DNA of 64,000 nucleotides from the NCBI RefSeq assembly GCF_007004765.1, contig NZ_VIKR01000002.1, forward strand, positions 1,225,803 through 1,289,802, written 5' to 3'. The translations under genes were made by a program, and so were the position numbers. The stretch is from Aliikangiella marina. GTDB lineage: Bacteria > Pseudomonadota > Gammaproteobacteria > Enterobacterales > Kangiellaceae. Position 1 is the stretch's first letter, and every line of letters begins with the position of its first letter. Shown piece by piece: positions 25,553 to 35,200 of the stretch. Under the pieces are notes generated by a model that was not told the origin of the DNA, did no database searches, and saw nothing but the letters and a program-made list of their open reading frames with translations.

Positions 25553-27073
25553 TTATTCGCTGCTCTTGGCGGGGCAGCGAGCTAATTCGCTCACGCTGCC
25601 TTCGGAATCATGTGATTCAAGTTTCACTGTAAAACCCCATAATCGATGCAAATGTTTAATGACCTCTTCAGTGTTTTCTGCAAGTGGGACTCGATTGTGG
25701 GGGGTAAAGCGCAGAGTCAACGAGCGGTCGCCCTTGATATCAACATCATACACTTCGATATTGGGCTCATTCATACTGAGATTGTATTGTTCAGAAAGTT
25801 TTTGACGAATATGGCGGTAACCCGAGGGATCGTGAATTGAAGCGACTTCAAGCTCGTTTTGCTGGTCATCATCCAAAATTGAAAAAAACTTAAACTCGCG
25901 GATGAGTTTGGGTGAAAGAAATTGAGCAACAAAACTCTCGTCTTTGAAATTTTTCATCGCAAACTCAAGAGTTTCTCGCCAGTCGCTACCAGCAAACTCT
26001 GGGAACCATTGTTTGTCTTCTTCAGTCGGCGCTTCGCAAATACGTTTTATATCCATCATCATCGCATAGCCGAGCGCGTAAGGATTGATGCCATTGAAAT
26101 AGGGCGAGTCAAAATCTGGTTGTGCGACGACATTGGTATGACTTTGAAGAAACTCTAGCATGAATCCATCTGTTACCTGGCCGCGGTTGTACAGCTCGTT
26201 GATGATAGTGTAGTGCCAAAAGCAAGCCCATCCTTCATTCATGACTTGAGTTTGTCTTTGTGGATAGAAATACTGACCGATTTTACGCACAATCCGAACG
26301 ATTTCTCTTTGCCAGGGTTCGATAAGTGGCGCATTCTTTTCGATGAAATAGAGAATATTCTCTTGAGGTTCAGCGGGAAAACGAGGTCGATTTTCGTCTT
26401 TTTTATCCCGTTCAGCAGCAGGAATTGTGCGCCACAGCTCATTGATTTGTGATTGCAAAAATTCTTCTCGATCCTTTTGCCGCTGCTTTTCTTCGCGCAT
26501 AGAAATGGGGTAAGGGCGCTTATAACGATCAACGCCGTAGTTCATGAGTGCATGGCAAGAGTCGAGGATATTTTCAACCTGGTCAACACCATGTTGTTGT
26601 TCGCATTGGGCAATAAAATTTTTAGCAAAAACCAAATAATCGATGATTGCTTCGGCATCCGTCCAAGTTCTGAAAAGATAGTTGCCTTTGAAAAAGGAAT
26701 TATGTCCGAAGCAGGCGTGAGCCATCACTAGTGCTTGCATCATCATACTGTTTTCTTCCATTAAGTAAGCAATACAAGGATCTGAGTTAATCACTATTTC
26801 ATAGGCCAGCCCCATCCGGCCGCGTCGATAGCTTTGTTCATTCGAGATGAAATGCTTACCAAATGACCAATGGTTGTAACCAATTGGCATGCCGACACTC
26901 GCGTAGGCATCGAGCATTTGTTCTGCAGAAATAATTTCCAACTGGTTCGGGTAAGTGTCGAGTTTAAAATCCGCAGCAATTTCAGCGATAGCATCGTAGT
27001 ATTCTTGAACGAGTTCAAATGTCCAATCCGCGGTGGTGGAAATTGGTTTATTCCTTTTCGCTACTTTCGCCAA
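25553..27073 (-). CDS. ycgB: SpoVR family protein (YcgB)
   Basis: A 506-residue cytoplasmic protein of unknown biochemical activity. Family landmarks include ADWTFELVQEYYDAIAEIA, YNHWSFGKHFISNEQSYRRGRMGLAYEIVINSDPCIAYLMEENSMMMQALVMAHACFGHNSFFKGNYLF-type blocks and QTQVMNEGWACFWHYTI. His, Glu and Cys residues in these blocks could bind metal, which is inference. Third gene of the yeaG-yeaH-ycgB operon, 12 bases after yeaH. In enterobacteria the operon is stationary-phase and nitrogen-stress induced. Confidence 0.95.
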   Translation of the reverse strand: MAKVAKRNKPISTTADWTFELVQEYYDAIAEIAADFKLDTYPNQLEIISAEQMLDAYASVGMPIGYNHWSFGKHFISNEQSYRRGRMGLAYEIVINSDPCIAYLMEENSMMMQALVMAHACFGHNSFFKGNYLFRTWTDAEAIIDYLVFAKNFIAQCEQQHGVDQVENILDSCHALMNYGVDRYKRPYPISMREEKQRQKDREEFLQSQINELWRTIPAAERDKKDENRPRFPAEPQENILYFIEKNAPLIEPWQREIVRIVRKIGQYFYPQRQTQVMNEGWACFWHYTIINELYNRGQVTDGFMLEFLQSHTNVVAQPDFDSPYFNGINPYALGYAMMMDIKRICEAPTEEDKQWFPEFAGSDWRETLEFAMKNFKDESFVAQFLSPKLIREFKFFSILDDDQQNELEVASIHDPSGYRHIRQKLSEQYNLSMNEPNIEVYDVDIKGDRSLTLRFTPHNRVPLAENTEEVIKHLHRLWGFTVKLESHDSEGSVSELARCPAKSSE

Positions 27074-27085
27074 TGAATTCTCCTA

Positions 27086-28339
27086 CTAGACGGATTGTTT
27101 TTGGAAAAACTCTCGGAATACCGGATAAATATCTTTCTGCTCCGTGATTTTTTGCATCGCAAAGTTATCATGGGCTTCTTGTAGTCGAACATATTCATGC
27201 CAAAGGTTTTGAGGTTCTCGTTGGGTGATTTCGACGTAGGTATAATAACGTACTAACTTGAGCAATTTGTCTTGCATTAATTTGTGACAAACTCGCGAGT
27301 CGTCGTTCCAGTTATCGCCATCCGAAGCTTGCGCAGCGTATATATTCCAGTCACTGGATGGGTAGCGATCATTGACAACCTCTAGCATCAATTTTAAAGC
27401 ACTTGATACGATAGTTCCGCCGGTTTCTTGGGAGTAAAAAAATTCTTGCTCATCGACTTCTTTAGCTTGAGTGTGATGGCGAATATAAACGACTTCCACA
27501 TCTTTGTAGGTACGCTTTAAAAACATATACAAGAGAATGAAAAATCGCTTTGCCATCTCCTTTGTTTGTTGGTCCATAGACCCTGAAACATCCATCAAAC
27601 AGAACATTACTGCATTGGTGGTTGGCTGCGGTAACTTATCGAAGTTTTTATAGCGCAGATCGTAAGAGTCAATGTATGGAACTTTTCTTAACCGTTCTTT
27701 GAGCGCTAAAATTTCATCTTGCAGCGCTTTTTTCTTTTCGGCATTCTCTGAGCCTTCAAGCTCAGCAAGTTGCGCTTCAAGTTCTTTGATTGCTTTTTTT
27801 AGCGGTGACTGGCTGGCGATTCGTCTTGCTAGCGAGCCTTTAAGAGAACGCACAATATCAATATTAGAAGGCGTACCATCAGTATTAAAACCTGATCGTA
27901 TTGGCTTGTAATTAATGAGCTTCTTCAGTTTGTTTTTCTTTAAGTTGGGGAGCTCAAGATCTTCGAACAAAATTTCCATATATTCGTCGCTGGAAATTTC
28001 AAAAGCAAAGTCGTCTTCACCTTCTCCTTTGTCACTCGCTCGTCGTCCCGCTCCTTGACCGCCTGGTGGCGGGCGTTTAATTCTATCGCCAGTCGAAAAC
28101 TCCTTATTACCAGGATAAACTCTTTCTTTTACGCCACCGCCGCCGTGCCGAAATGTCGGCTCTGAAATATCCCTAGTCGGAATGCTAATGCTTTCATTCT
28201 GGTCAATGTCGGTCACGCCGCGTTGGCTAATTTGCTTAGTAATCGCTTGCTTAATCTGCTTGCGATACCGCCTTAAAAAGCGCTGTCTGTTGACAGTGCT
28301 TTTATTTTTTTGATTCAAGCGCCTATCAATTACCTGCAT
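27086..28339 (-). CDS. yeaH: YeaH/YhbH family protein (DUF444, VWA-like)
   Basis: A 417-residue protein that works with the YeaG kinase in stress response; exact role unknown. The N-terminus [22 protein letters not shown] closely follows E. coli YeaH, a Gly-rich disordered stretch lies near residues 68-105, and a von Willebrand A-like fold follows with the MIDAS motif MDVSGSMDQ, plus [25 protein letters not shown]. The ATG at 28339 is preferred over a TTG three bases upstream. Ten bases after yeaG. Confidence 0.95.
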   Translation of the reverse strand: MQVIDRRLNQKNKSTVNRQRFLRRYRKQIKQAITKQISQRGVTDIDQNESISIPTRDISEPTFRHGGGGVKERVYPGNKEFSTGDRIKRPPPGGQGAGRRASDKGEGEDDFAFEISSDEYMEILFEDLELPNLKKNKLKKLINYKPIRSGFNTDGTPSNIDIVRSLKGSLARRIASQSPLKKAIKELEAQLAELEGSENAEKKKALQDEILALKERLRKVPYIDSYDLRYKNFDKLPQPTTNAVMFCLMDVSGSMDQQTKEMAKRFFILLYMFLKRTYKDVEVVYIRHHTQAKEVDEQEFFYSQETGGTIVSSALKLMLEVVNDRYPSSDWNIYAAQASDGDNWNDDSRVCHKLMQDKLLKLVRYYTYVEITQREPQNLWHEYVRLQEAHDNFAMQKITEQKDIYPVFREFFQKQSV

Positions 28340-28351
28340 CAATATGACCTA

Positions 28352-30274
28352 CTAAGATGATTTTCTAACACGAAGATACCATTCACATAACAAGCGAACT
28401 TGTTTTCTTGTGTAACCTTTCTCCATCATTCGATTGACGAAGTCATCATGTTTTTGACTGTCTTCCGTCGACGATTTAGCGTTAAACGAAATAACGGGCA
28501 GGAGGTCTTCGGTATTGGAAAACATTTTCTTCTCAATGACGCTTCGCAACTTTTCATAGCTAGTCCATTTTGGATTTTTACCTTGATAGTTTGCACGCGC
28601 ACGGAGAACAAAGTTTACGACTTCATTTCTAAAGTCTTTAGGGTTGGATATTCCCGCGGGCTTCTCAATTTTTTCTAACTCTTCATTGAGTGCCGCGCGG
28701 TCGAAATTCTCGCCTGTTTCCGGATCTCTGAATTCTTGGTCTTGGATCCAAAAATCAGCATAAGTAACATAACGGTCAAAAATGTTTTGGCCATACTCTG
28801 AATAAGACTCGAGGTAAGCGGTTTGAATCTCTTTGCCGATAAAGTCGACATAGTTGGGAACTAAAAACTCTTTAATATAAGCGAGTAAACTGTCATGAGT
28901 TTCTTGTGGAAATTGTTCTTTTTCGATTTGCTGTTCTAAAACATAAAGCAGATGCACCGGGTTAGCCGCAATCTCGGTTTGATCGTAGTTGAAGACACGC
29001 GATAAGATTTTAAATGCAAATCGCGTTGACAAGCCATTCATGCCTTCATCGACGCCTGCGTAATCTCGGTACTCTTGATAGGACTTAGCTTTTGGATCAG
29101 TATCTTTGAGGCTTTCGCCGTCATAAACTTTCATCTTAGAATAGATGCTCGAATTCTCCGGTTTTACGAGTCTTGAGAGAACACTAAATTGTGCCAGCAT
29201 TTCTAACGTGTTGGGAGTACAAGGGGCTTCATATAACGAGGAATGAGTGAGTAACTTTTGATATATTCTGACCTCTTCGCTGACGCGTAAACAGTAAGGA
29301 ACTTTCACGATGAAAACGCGATCTAAAAATGCCTCGTTATTACGGTTGTTTCTAAAACTTGTCCATTCCGATTCGTTTGAATGAGCCAGTATGACGCCTT
29401 GAAAAGGCATCGCGCTCATTCCCTCAGTGCCATTAAAATTACCTTCTTGGGTGGCAGTCAGTAATGGATGAAGCACCTTAATTGGCGCTTTAAACATTTC
29501 GACGAACTCCATTAGCCCCTGGTTAGCTCGGCACAGCGCACCATCATAGCTGTAGGCATCGGGATCATTTTGTGCAAAATTTTCGAGTTTACGAATGTCG
29601 ACCTTGCCCACTAAGGCAGAGATGTCCTGGTTGTTTTCATCGCCAGGTTCCGTTTTACAAATGGCAATTCGATCAAGAATTGAAGGAAGAATTTTAACCA
29701 CTTTAAACTGAGAAATATCTCCCCCGTATTCATGAAGTCGTTTGACCGCCCACGGCGACATAATAGAATTTAAGTAACGTTTGGGGATGCCGTATTCTTT
29801 GTCAAGAATATCCGCGTCTTCATCGGGGTTAAAAAGGCCTAGTGGGGATTCGAAAACTGGTGACCCTTTGATCGCATATATAGGCATTTTTTCCATTAAG
29901 CTTTTTAGCTTTTCAGCGAGCGATGATTTACCGCCGCCGACAGGACCGAGCAAGTATAGAATTTGTTTCGTTTCTTCTAACCCTTGAGCGGCATGCCGAA
30001 AGTAGGACACAATTTGTTCAATTGCGTCTTCCATCCCGTAAAAGTCTTTAAATGCGGGATAACGCGAAATGACCTTGTTCGAGAATAAGCGGCTCAGTCG
30101 GGGTTCTTTCGAGGTATCAATGAGTTCGGGTTCACCGATTGCCAACAACATTCGCTCGGCCGCGTTGGCATATACAGAAGGGTCTTTTTTACAAAGGTCT
30201 AGATATTCAGAAAGGCTATATTCTTCTTCTTGTTGGCTTTCATATCTTTGCTGGTACTGATTGAAAATACTCAT
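28352..30274 (-). CDS. yeaG: PrkA-type serine protein kinase YeaG
   Basis: AAA+/PrkA protein with a reported Ser/Thr kinase activity, involved in starvation adaptation. The product of about 640 residues starts MSIFNQYQQRYESQQEEE, aligned with E. coli YeaG. Walker A is GPVGGGKSSLAEKL, followed by PIYAIKGSPVFESPLGLF and the C-terminal PrkA domain. The ATG at 30274 has GGAG six bases upstream; a start 12 bases earlier (30286) is less likely. First gene of the three-gene operon. Confidence 0.95.
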   Translation of the reverse strand: MSIFNQYQQRYESQQEEEYSLSEYLDLCKKDPSVYANAAERMLLAIGEPELIDTSKEPRLSRLFSNKVISRYPAFKDFYGMEDAIEQIVSYFRHAAQGLEETKQILYLLGPVGGGKSSLAEKLKSLMEKMPIYAIKGSPVFESPLGLFNPDEDADILDKEYGIPKRYLNSIMSPWAVKRLHEYGGDISQFKVVKILPSILDRIAICKTEPGDENNQDISALVGKVDIRKLENFAQNDPDAYSYDGALCRANQGLMEFVEMFKAPIKVLHPLLTATQEGNFNGTEGMSAMPFQGVILAHSNESEWTSFRNNRNNEAFLDRVFIVKVPYCLRVSEEVRIYQKLLTHSSLYEAPCTPNTLEMLAQFSVLSRLVKPENSSIYSKMKVYDGESLKDTDPKAKSYQEYRDYAGVDEGMNGLSTRFAFKILSRVFNYDQTEIAANPVHLLYVLEQQIEKEQFPQETHDSLLAYIKEFLVPNYVDFIGKEIQTAYLESYSEYGQNIFDRYVTYADFWIQDQEFRDPETGENFDRAALNEELEKIEKPAGISNPKDFRNEVVNFVLRARANYQGKNPKWTSYEKLRSVIEKKMFSNTEDLLPVISFNAKSSTEDSQKHDDFVNRMMEKGYTRKQVRLLCEWYLRVRKSS

Positions 30275-30962
30275 TACTGTCTCCACAATTTGGAACTAGT
30301 TTCACCAACGGAAAGTATGTTTGCCAAACTGAGACAGCTTTAACAGGGCTTTCAACGAAAAAGGTTGTTTTAGCTGCCCCAACTGGCGGCGAAAATTGAC
30401 ACTTCCCTCTACAAAATTCGCCCTTACTTTAAGCTTAGTCGGCTTCGCTAAAAATTGCCTGAGAGAATTGTAAAAATTAAATAATTTTTTGAACTAACTC
30501 TGACAAACTTTAGCCAAGCAACGGACTAAAACTTAATCACGATCTTTGACTTTCTTTTTACGGTGTTAGTTCTGATTAAAAGTTAGATCTATTCTAAACG
30601 GTTCAAAATTAGCGACGACTTGTAAATTTTGTGCGGCGCGACAATTCAATTGGATGTAGAAGGCTCAAACAAGTCCCTAAATTGCGGATTTGACTGAAAA
30701 ATTCGATTTATCACATTTAACTGGTCTGAACACTTGCCTTATGAGGTCGATTATGAGTAGGATTGGGGCTGGACTAGTGGCAAACTAAGTAACGACGCCA
30801 CTTTGATACGATAAAACATAATGATAAGCGACCTAAATTCAATTCGTTGATACATTCGTATGCATCGAGTGACCTGTGAGAAGGAGTCACTCAAATAGCT
30901 TTTCGATTAGACGTAGTTAAAGGGTTCGTATTACTTAAATTTCGCCTTATTGGGAGAGATAC
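30275..30962. other. Long AT-rich intergenic region between divergent genes
   Basis: 688 bases without a credible gene separate yeaG from the lipase gene. The stretch should contain the stress promoter of yeaG and the lipase promoter, but no sigma-54 or strong sigma-70 boxes could be assigned with confidence. A FadR-like palindrome lies at 30719-30735. A small regulatory RNA could fit but none was recognised. Confidence 0.5.
30719..30735. promoter_or_regulatory. Candidate FadR operator upstream of the lipase gene
   Basis: AACTGGTCTGAACACTT matches 13 of the 15 defined positions of the FadR consensus. It is about 230 bases before the lipase ATG. The left half-site is exact. Function depends on where the promoter lies, which was not found. 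Confidence 0.4.
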
Positions 30963-33182
30963 ATGAAAAAGCTCGTTTTGGGACTCACCGTAGCAAGTTT
31001 GGTAGGTATTGCTGGCTGTGGTGGTGATGGTCCAAAAGAACCGGTTATTCCTGGTGGTACTGCTGGATCCGGAGGAGAAGGTAGCACATCTTTAACGTCA
31101 CCCGTTTATTCTGTTGCAACTGGTGATATACCGCTACCGAATGATTTACTGTTCCTTGGGACTACCAACCTAACACTTAACCCGCCAGTAGACGACCCGA
31201 CCAATTTTGGCGATCCTTTGGTTGCAGCCAGCTCGATTGACGGCTGGTCAGCGACGGCACCATTTTCTTTTGCTTTCAGAAATAACGACGGTACGGATAT
31301 CGATCCACAAACGGTTATTCCTGGTAGCACGGTCAAAATGTATCAAATACAAACGGACAGACCTGAAGCTGTTCCCGGAACTGGGATCCCTGTTCCAACT
31401 GGCGCAGCGACCAGCATTGTTAGAGAACTAACCGCTGGGGTTGATTATGTTGCGACTTATGCAGGTCCACAAACGGTTGCAGTGATTCCGCTACGACCTT
31501 TAATTCAGCAAGCGAGCTATATGGTGGTTACCACTAACGGTATTATTGACGCACGCGGCAACCCGACAGTTCCTGATGGTCAATATAATGTGGCGAAACG
31601 CGAAGAGCCGATCCCTCCTGGTGGTCCAACTTCAGCTTTAGAGCCAGTACGTCAGTTGGTTAACGCAATGGAGCGTTTAGCGAATACGGCCGGTACACCT
31701 AAAGAAGACATTACCGTCAGCTTCCAATTTACCGTTCAATCAGTGGGCGAAGTGATCTCAACCGCTAAATTAGTTTACATCGACGGCTTCCTCGCTGCTG
31801 GTGGCACGCCTTACACAAGCTTTAGTTCGCTGTTCACCGATACAACCCCATTTACCGGTCTTGGCGCTGCTGACTTATATAAGGGTGAGTTTGGGTTAAC
31901 TTATTTTTTAACAGCACCTGACAGCTTAGGTAATCCAAGCCATCCAGGTGTTGCCAATCCAACATCAGTACTCGACGATTTCTTCCGCGGAGCGGCTGCT
32001 TTCCCTGATGGTGCAGGTGGTTCGATTCCTAACCCATTTGCCGGTGACGTCACTACTTATGCTAATCCGCTTCCAGCAGCAACTGGCCAGGAAGTAGTAC
32101 CACTGTTAGTTTCTATGCCTAAAGAGACTCTCGGTTGTGCTAAGCCGGATAATGGCTACCCTGTGATGATTTTCCAGCACGGCATTACTTCTAACCGTAC
32201 CGCTATGCTGGGTATCGCCGATACTATGGCAGCTCCGCCAACTTGTACTGCGGTTGTTTCAATGGATTTACCGATCCATGGTATCGCTGTAGATAATCCA
32301 GTTCACCAAGGCCTTCAAGCGGCTTCAGGTGGCGCACTTGGAATTTTCGAAGATTATGCAGCTGGCGGCGTTCGTGAGAGAACCTTTGGTGTTGACTATG
32401 TTAACAACACGACTGGCGCTCCTGGTCCCGATGGTACGCCAGACAGCTCTGGTGCTCACACTATCAATCTCACTAATTTGTTGATGTCGCGTGACAACGG
32501 TCGCCAAGCGATCTTGGATTTGTTAGCGCTAGAGAAAGCCATCCCGTTTATGGATATCGATGGTGATACAACGCCTGACTTCGATGCGACTAATGTTAAA
32601 TTTATGGGGCATTCGCTCGGTGGTATTATCGGTACAGGTTTCTTAGGCCACGCGGATTATGTTGAGTCAGCGGTACTTGCCAACCCGGGTAGTGGTATTG
32701 CATTAATGCTTGATGCTTCGCCGACTTTTGGGCCGACTATTAGAGCTGGCTTGGCAGCGGCTGGCGTTGAAGCAGGTACACCGGATTACAACTTATTCCT
32801 ATTCGTGACTCAAACGGTAATCGACACGATGGATCCGGCGAGTACTTCTGCATTTGCGGTGACTAATGGCATTCCGACATTGATGATCCAGAACGCAGAA
32901 GATGTCGTTATTCCTAATTTTGTTCCGACAGCGCCTCAGTCGGGTACAACGCCGCTGGCAGCCTACTTAGGATTAGCGAACTTGACTGCTTCAGAGCCAG
33001 GATTTGTCGCTGGTGAGCGTTTCTTCTCTCGCTTTAATGCAGGTGGTCACGCAGCACCATTGTCACCGGTAGATAACCCTGCAGTGACTGTGGAGATACA
33101 GACTCAAATTGCTTCATTCTTGTCTTCTCCTCCAGGAAGCAAAGCAGTGTTAGTAAGCGATCCAAGTTTACTATTGCCTTAA
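30963..33182 (+). CDS. VolA/Pla-1-type surface lipase lipoprotein
   Basis: A 739-residue predicted esterase or lysophospholipase anchored by lipid. The N-terminus MKKLVLGLTVASLVGIAGC carries a lipobox (GIAGC), and a Gly/Ser-rich linker follows. The N-terminal domain (about 50-290) resembles the bacterial virulence-factor lipase domain (PLPNDLLF, DPTNFGDPL). The alpha/beta-hydrolase domain has the nucleophile elbow FMGHSLGGIIG (Ser551), QHGITSNR as oxyanion-side block and a late histidine in FNAGGHAAPLS. In vibrios VolA releases fatty acids from lysolecithin outside the cell. A GGGAGAG ribosome-binding site precedes the ATG. Confidence 0.88.
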   Translation: MKKLVLGLTVASLVGIAGCGGDGPKEPVIPGGTAGSGGEGSTSLTSPVYSVATGDIPLPNDLLFLGTTNLTLNPPVDDPTNFGDPLVAASSIDGWSATAPFSFAFRNNDGTDIDPQTVIPGSTVKMYQIQTDRPEAVPGTGIPVPTGAATSIVRELTAGVDYVATYAGPQTVAVIPLRPLIQQASYMVVTTNGIIDARGNPTVPDGQYNVAKREEPIPPGGPTSALEPVRQLVNAMERLANTAGTPKEDITVSFQFTVQSVGEVISTAKLVYIDGFLAAGGTPYTSFSSLFTDTTPFTGLGAADLYKGEFGLTYFLTAPDSLGNPSHPGVANPTSVLDDFFRGAAAFPDGAGGSIPNPFAGDVTTYANPLPAATGQEVVPLLVSMPKETLGCAKPDNGYPVMIFQHGITSNRTAMLGIADTMAAPPTCTAVVSMDLPIHGIAVDNPVHQGLQAASGGALGIFEDYAAGGVRERTFGVDYVNNTTGAPGPDGTPDSSGAHTINLTNLLMSRDNGRQAILDLLALEKAIPFMDIDGDTTPDFDATNVKFMGHSLGGIIGTGFLGHADYVESAVLANPGSGIALMLDASPTFGPTIRAGLAAAGVEAGTPDYNLFLFVTQTVIDTMDPASTSAFAVTNGIPTLMIQNAEDVVIPNFVPTAPQSGTTPLAAYLGLANLTASEPGFVAGERFFSRFNAGGHAAPLSPVDNPAVTVEIQTQIASFLSSPPGSKAVLVSDPSLLLP

Positions 33183-33200
33183 GGCGATAAGTCTTTGCGA

Positions 33201-33230
33201 AAGAGCCTCCACATTGTGGGGGCTTTTTTG
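33201..33230 (+). terminator. Terminator after the lipase gene
   Basis: GCCTCCAC and GTGGGGGC pair (one G-U) around a short loop and are followed by six T residues, 20 bases past the lipase stop. Confidence 0.9.
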
Positions 33231-33323
33231 TTTATTAGTCTTGGCTTTTCCCGTAATATTGTCCGGTTTTTGTAGGGCTGAGCTCACATCAGGGCACAGT
33301 GAGTAAAGATTTAGAGGTGATAA

Positions 33324-34430
33324 TTGGAATTTTTAAGTGAATATGGGATGTTTTTGCTCAAAGCGATAACTATCGTTGTCGCTATTTTAGTGGTCGTCGG
33401 TGCAGCTGCGAACGCGAGTCAAAAACACAAGAAACACACAGAGGGGAGCTTTGAGGTCAATAACCTTTCCGATGAAATTGAAGAGATTAAAGATGACTTG
33501 CTCAAAGAGATAATGAGCGAGGAAGACTATAAGGCGCTGCAAAAAGAAAAGAAGAAGAAAGAGAAAGAAGAAGCTAAGCAAAAAAAGAAAGAAGAAAAAG
33601 CTGCCAAGAAAGCCAAAAAGTCCGACTCAAGCACAGACAGCGATGATTCTGAAGAATCAGAAGACGAAAAGTCACGAATTTTTGTTTTAAACTTTGATGG
33701 CGATGTTGAGGCGTCTGGCGTCGAGAATTTGAGAGAGGAAATCTCAGCGGTGATTACCGCGGCGGAAGAGGGCGACACTGTTTTACTGCGTTTAGAGAGC
33801 CCTGGTGGCATGGTTCATTCTTATGGCCTCGCCGCATCACAACTCACTCGCTTGAGAGAAGCAAAGTTGAAGTTAGTCATCGCCGTTGACCAAGTGGCAG
33901 CTTCGGGCGGTTATATGATGGCGTGTGTAGCTGATGAGATTATTGCTGCGCCATTTGCTGTGGTAGGTTCAATCGGCGTCGTTGCAGAGCTGCCGAATTT
34001 TCATCGTTTACTTAAAAATAACTATGTAGATTACGAACAGCATACAGCAGGTGAGTATAAGCGTACGTTGACAATGTTTGCTGAAAATACCGATGCAGCC
34101 AGAGAGAAGTTTAAAGAAGAGCTTCAAGAGACGCATGACCTGTTCAAAGAGTTTATTACAGTAAACCGACCGGCTCTCGATATCGACAAGGTCGCAACCG
34201 GTGAGCATTGGTATGGTACGACAGCATTAAAACTCGGGTTGATTGATAAAATTCAGACCAGTGATGACTACATATTACATAACGCAAAAGACAATGAAGT
34301 TTTTGAAATCAATTATGAGATCAAAAAGCCTTTAGCGGAACGTTTGTCTCTGTCGATACAGGGTGCGGTCGAGAAAGGGTTCCTTGCGGTTTGGAAAAAA
34401 AGCATAGAATCCCGGCTGTTTAAAAGCTGA
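33324..34430 (+). CDS. sohB: Inner-membrane S49 peptidase SohB
   Basis: Signal-peptide-peptidase-like serine protease of the inner membrane. The 368-residue protein starts with TTG (MEFLSEYGMFLLKAITIVVAILVVVG), matching E. coli SohB, with GAGGTG ahead. One membrane anchor (about 10-30) is followed by a very Lys/Glu-rich charged stretch (about 70-105). The S49 core shows LRLESPGGMVHSYGLAASQL, VDQVAASGGYMMACVAD (catalytic serine region) and FAVVGSIGVVAELPNF. tpm follows 23 bases later. Confidence 0.95.
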   Translation: MEFLSEYGMFLLKAITIVVAILVVVGAAANASQKHKKHTEGSFEVNNLSDEIEEIKDDLLKEIMSEEDYKALQKEKKKKEKEEAKQKKKEEKAAKKAKKSDSSTDSDDSEESEDEKSRIFVLNFDGDVEASGVENLREEISAVITAAEEGDTVLLRLESPGGMVHSYGLAASQLTRLREAKLKLVIAVDQVAASGGYMMACVADEIIAAPFAVVGSIGVVAELPNFHRLLKNNYVDYEQHTAGEYKRTLTMFAENTDAAREKFKEELQETHDLFKEFITVNRPALDIDKVATGEHWYGTTALKLGLIDKIQTSDDYILHNAKDNEVFEINYEIKKPLAERLSLSIQGAVEKGFLAVWKKSIESRLFKS

Positions 34431-34453
34431 TTGTGTTTTGAGGGCGAGTTTTT

Positions 34454-35098
34454 ATGGATAAGTCGTTTTGGCTCGATAAATGGGAAAAGCAAGAAATTGG
34501 TTTTCATCTCGCCCAAGTTCACCCGTTACTAAAAAAGTATTACCAAACCGTTTTTTCCCAAGCCGATGGCGTCTTCGTTCCGCTGTGCGGTAAGACCACG
34601 GATTTGACGTTTTTATTGAATCAAGGCAAGTATGTCCTTGGTTGTGAGCTGAGTGAAAAAGCGGTCGCTGCCTATTTTCAAGAACATCGACTTGAAATTA
34701 AAAAACAACAGTTAGGCGAATTTGTCGAATACCAAAATGATCATTTGTCACTTTTAGTGGGCGATTTTTTTAAGCTTAGCGCAGCGCAACTAGTAGGTTG
34801 CCAAGCGATATATGACCGAGCAGCATTGATCGCGCTACCGGAATCGATGCGCAAGCAGTATGTGGCTCATTTGACTAATCTCATGCCCCATGCGAGCCTG
34901 TTATTGGTTACGCTTGAGTATCCGCAACCGCAAATGGCTGGACCGCCGTTTAGTGTGGAGAAAAAAGAAATAGATTCGCTATTTGCTTTTGCAGAAGTTA
35001 ATTCAGTCTATACTAATAATATAATTGAGAAAGAGCCTAAGTTCGCTGCACGAGGCTTGTCTTATCTCAACGAATGCGCATATATCATTCGTTGGTGA
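34454..35098 (+). CDS. tpm: Thiopurine S-methyltransferase
   Basis: SAM-dependent S-methyltransferase; the bacterial family methylates thiopurines and has been linked to selenium and tellurium methylation. The 214-residue protein begins MDKSFWLDKWEKQEIGFHL and shows FVPLCGKTTDLTFLLNQG, GCELSEKAV, IYDRAALIALP and VTLEYPQPQMAGPPFSV, all typical. It probably shares a transcript with sohB. Confidence 0.94.
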   Translation: MDKSFWLDKWEKQEIGFHLAQVHPLLKKYYQTVFSQADGVFVPLCGKTTDLTFLLNQGKYVLGCELSEKAVAAYFQEHRLEIKKQQLGEFVEYQNDHLSLLVGDFFKLSAAQLVGCQAIYDRAALIALPESMRKQYVAHLTNLMPHASLLLVTLEYPQPQMAGPPFSVEKKEIDSLFAFAEVNSVYTNNIIEKEPKFAARGLSYLNECAYIIRW

Positions 35099-35200
35099 TG
35101 GTTTTTCCGTTAATTTAAAAGTGATTATGTTATTCGGATCGTCACCCGCTCAAAATTCAAACTGTTAAAATCTTATTCGAGAAAAGGATCGTATTACTTT

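Noticed and set aside
33527..33811. Antisense frame of 94 codons opposite sohB, very rich in Ser and Phe
   Set aside because: It mirrors the AAG/GAA-rich lysine-glutamate stretch of sohB; the composition alone creates the open frame.
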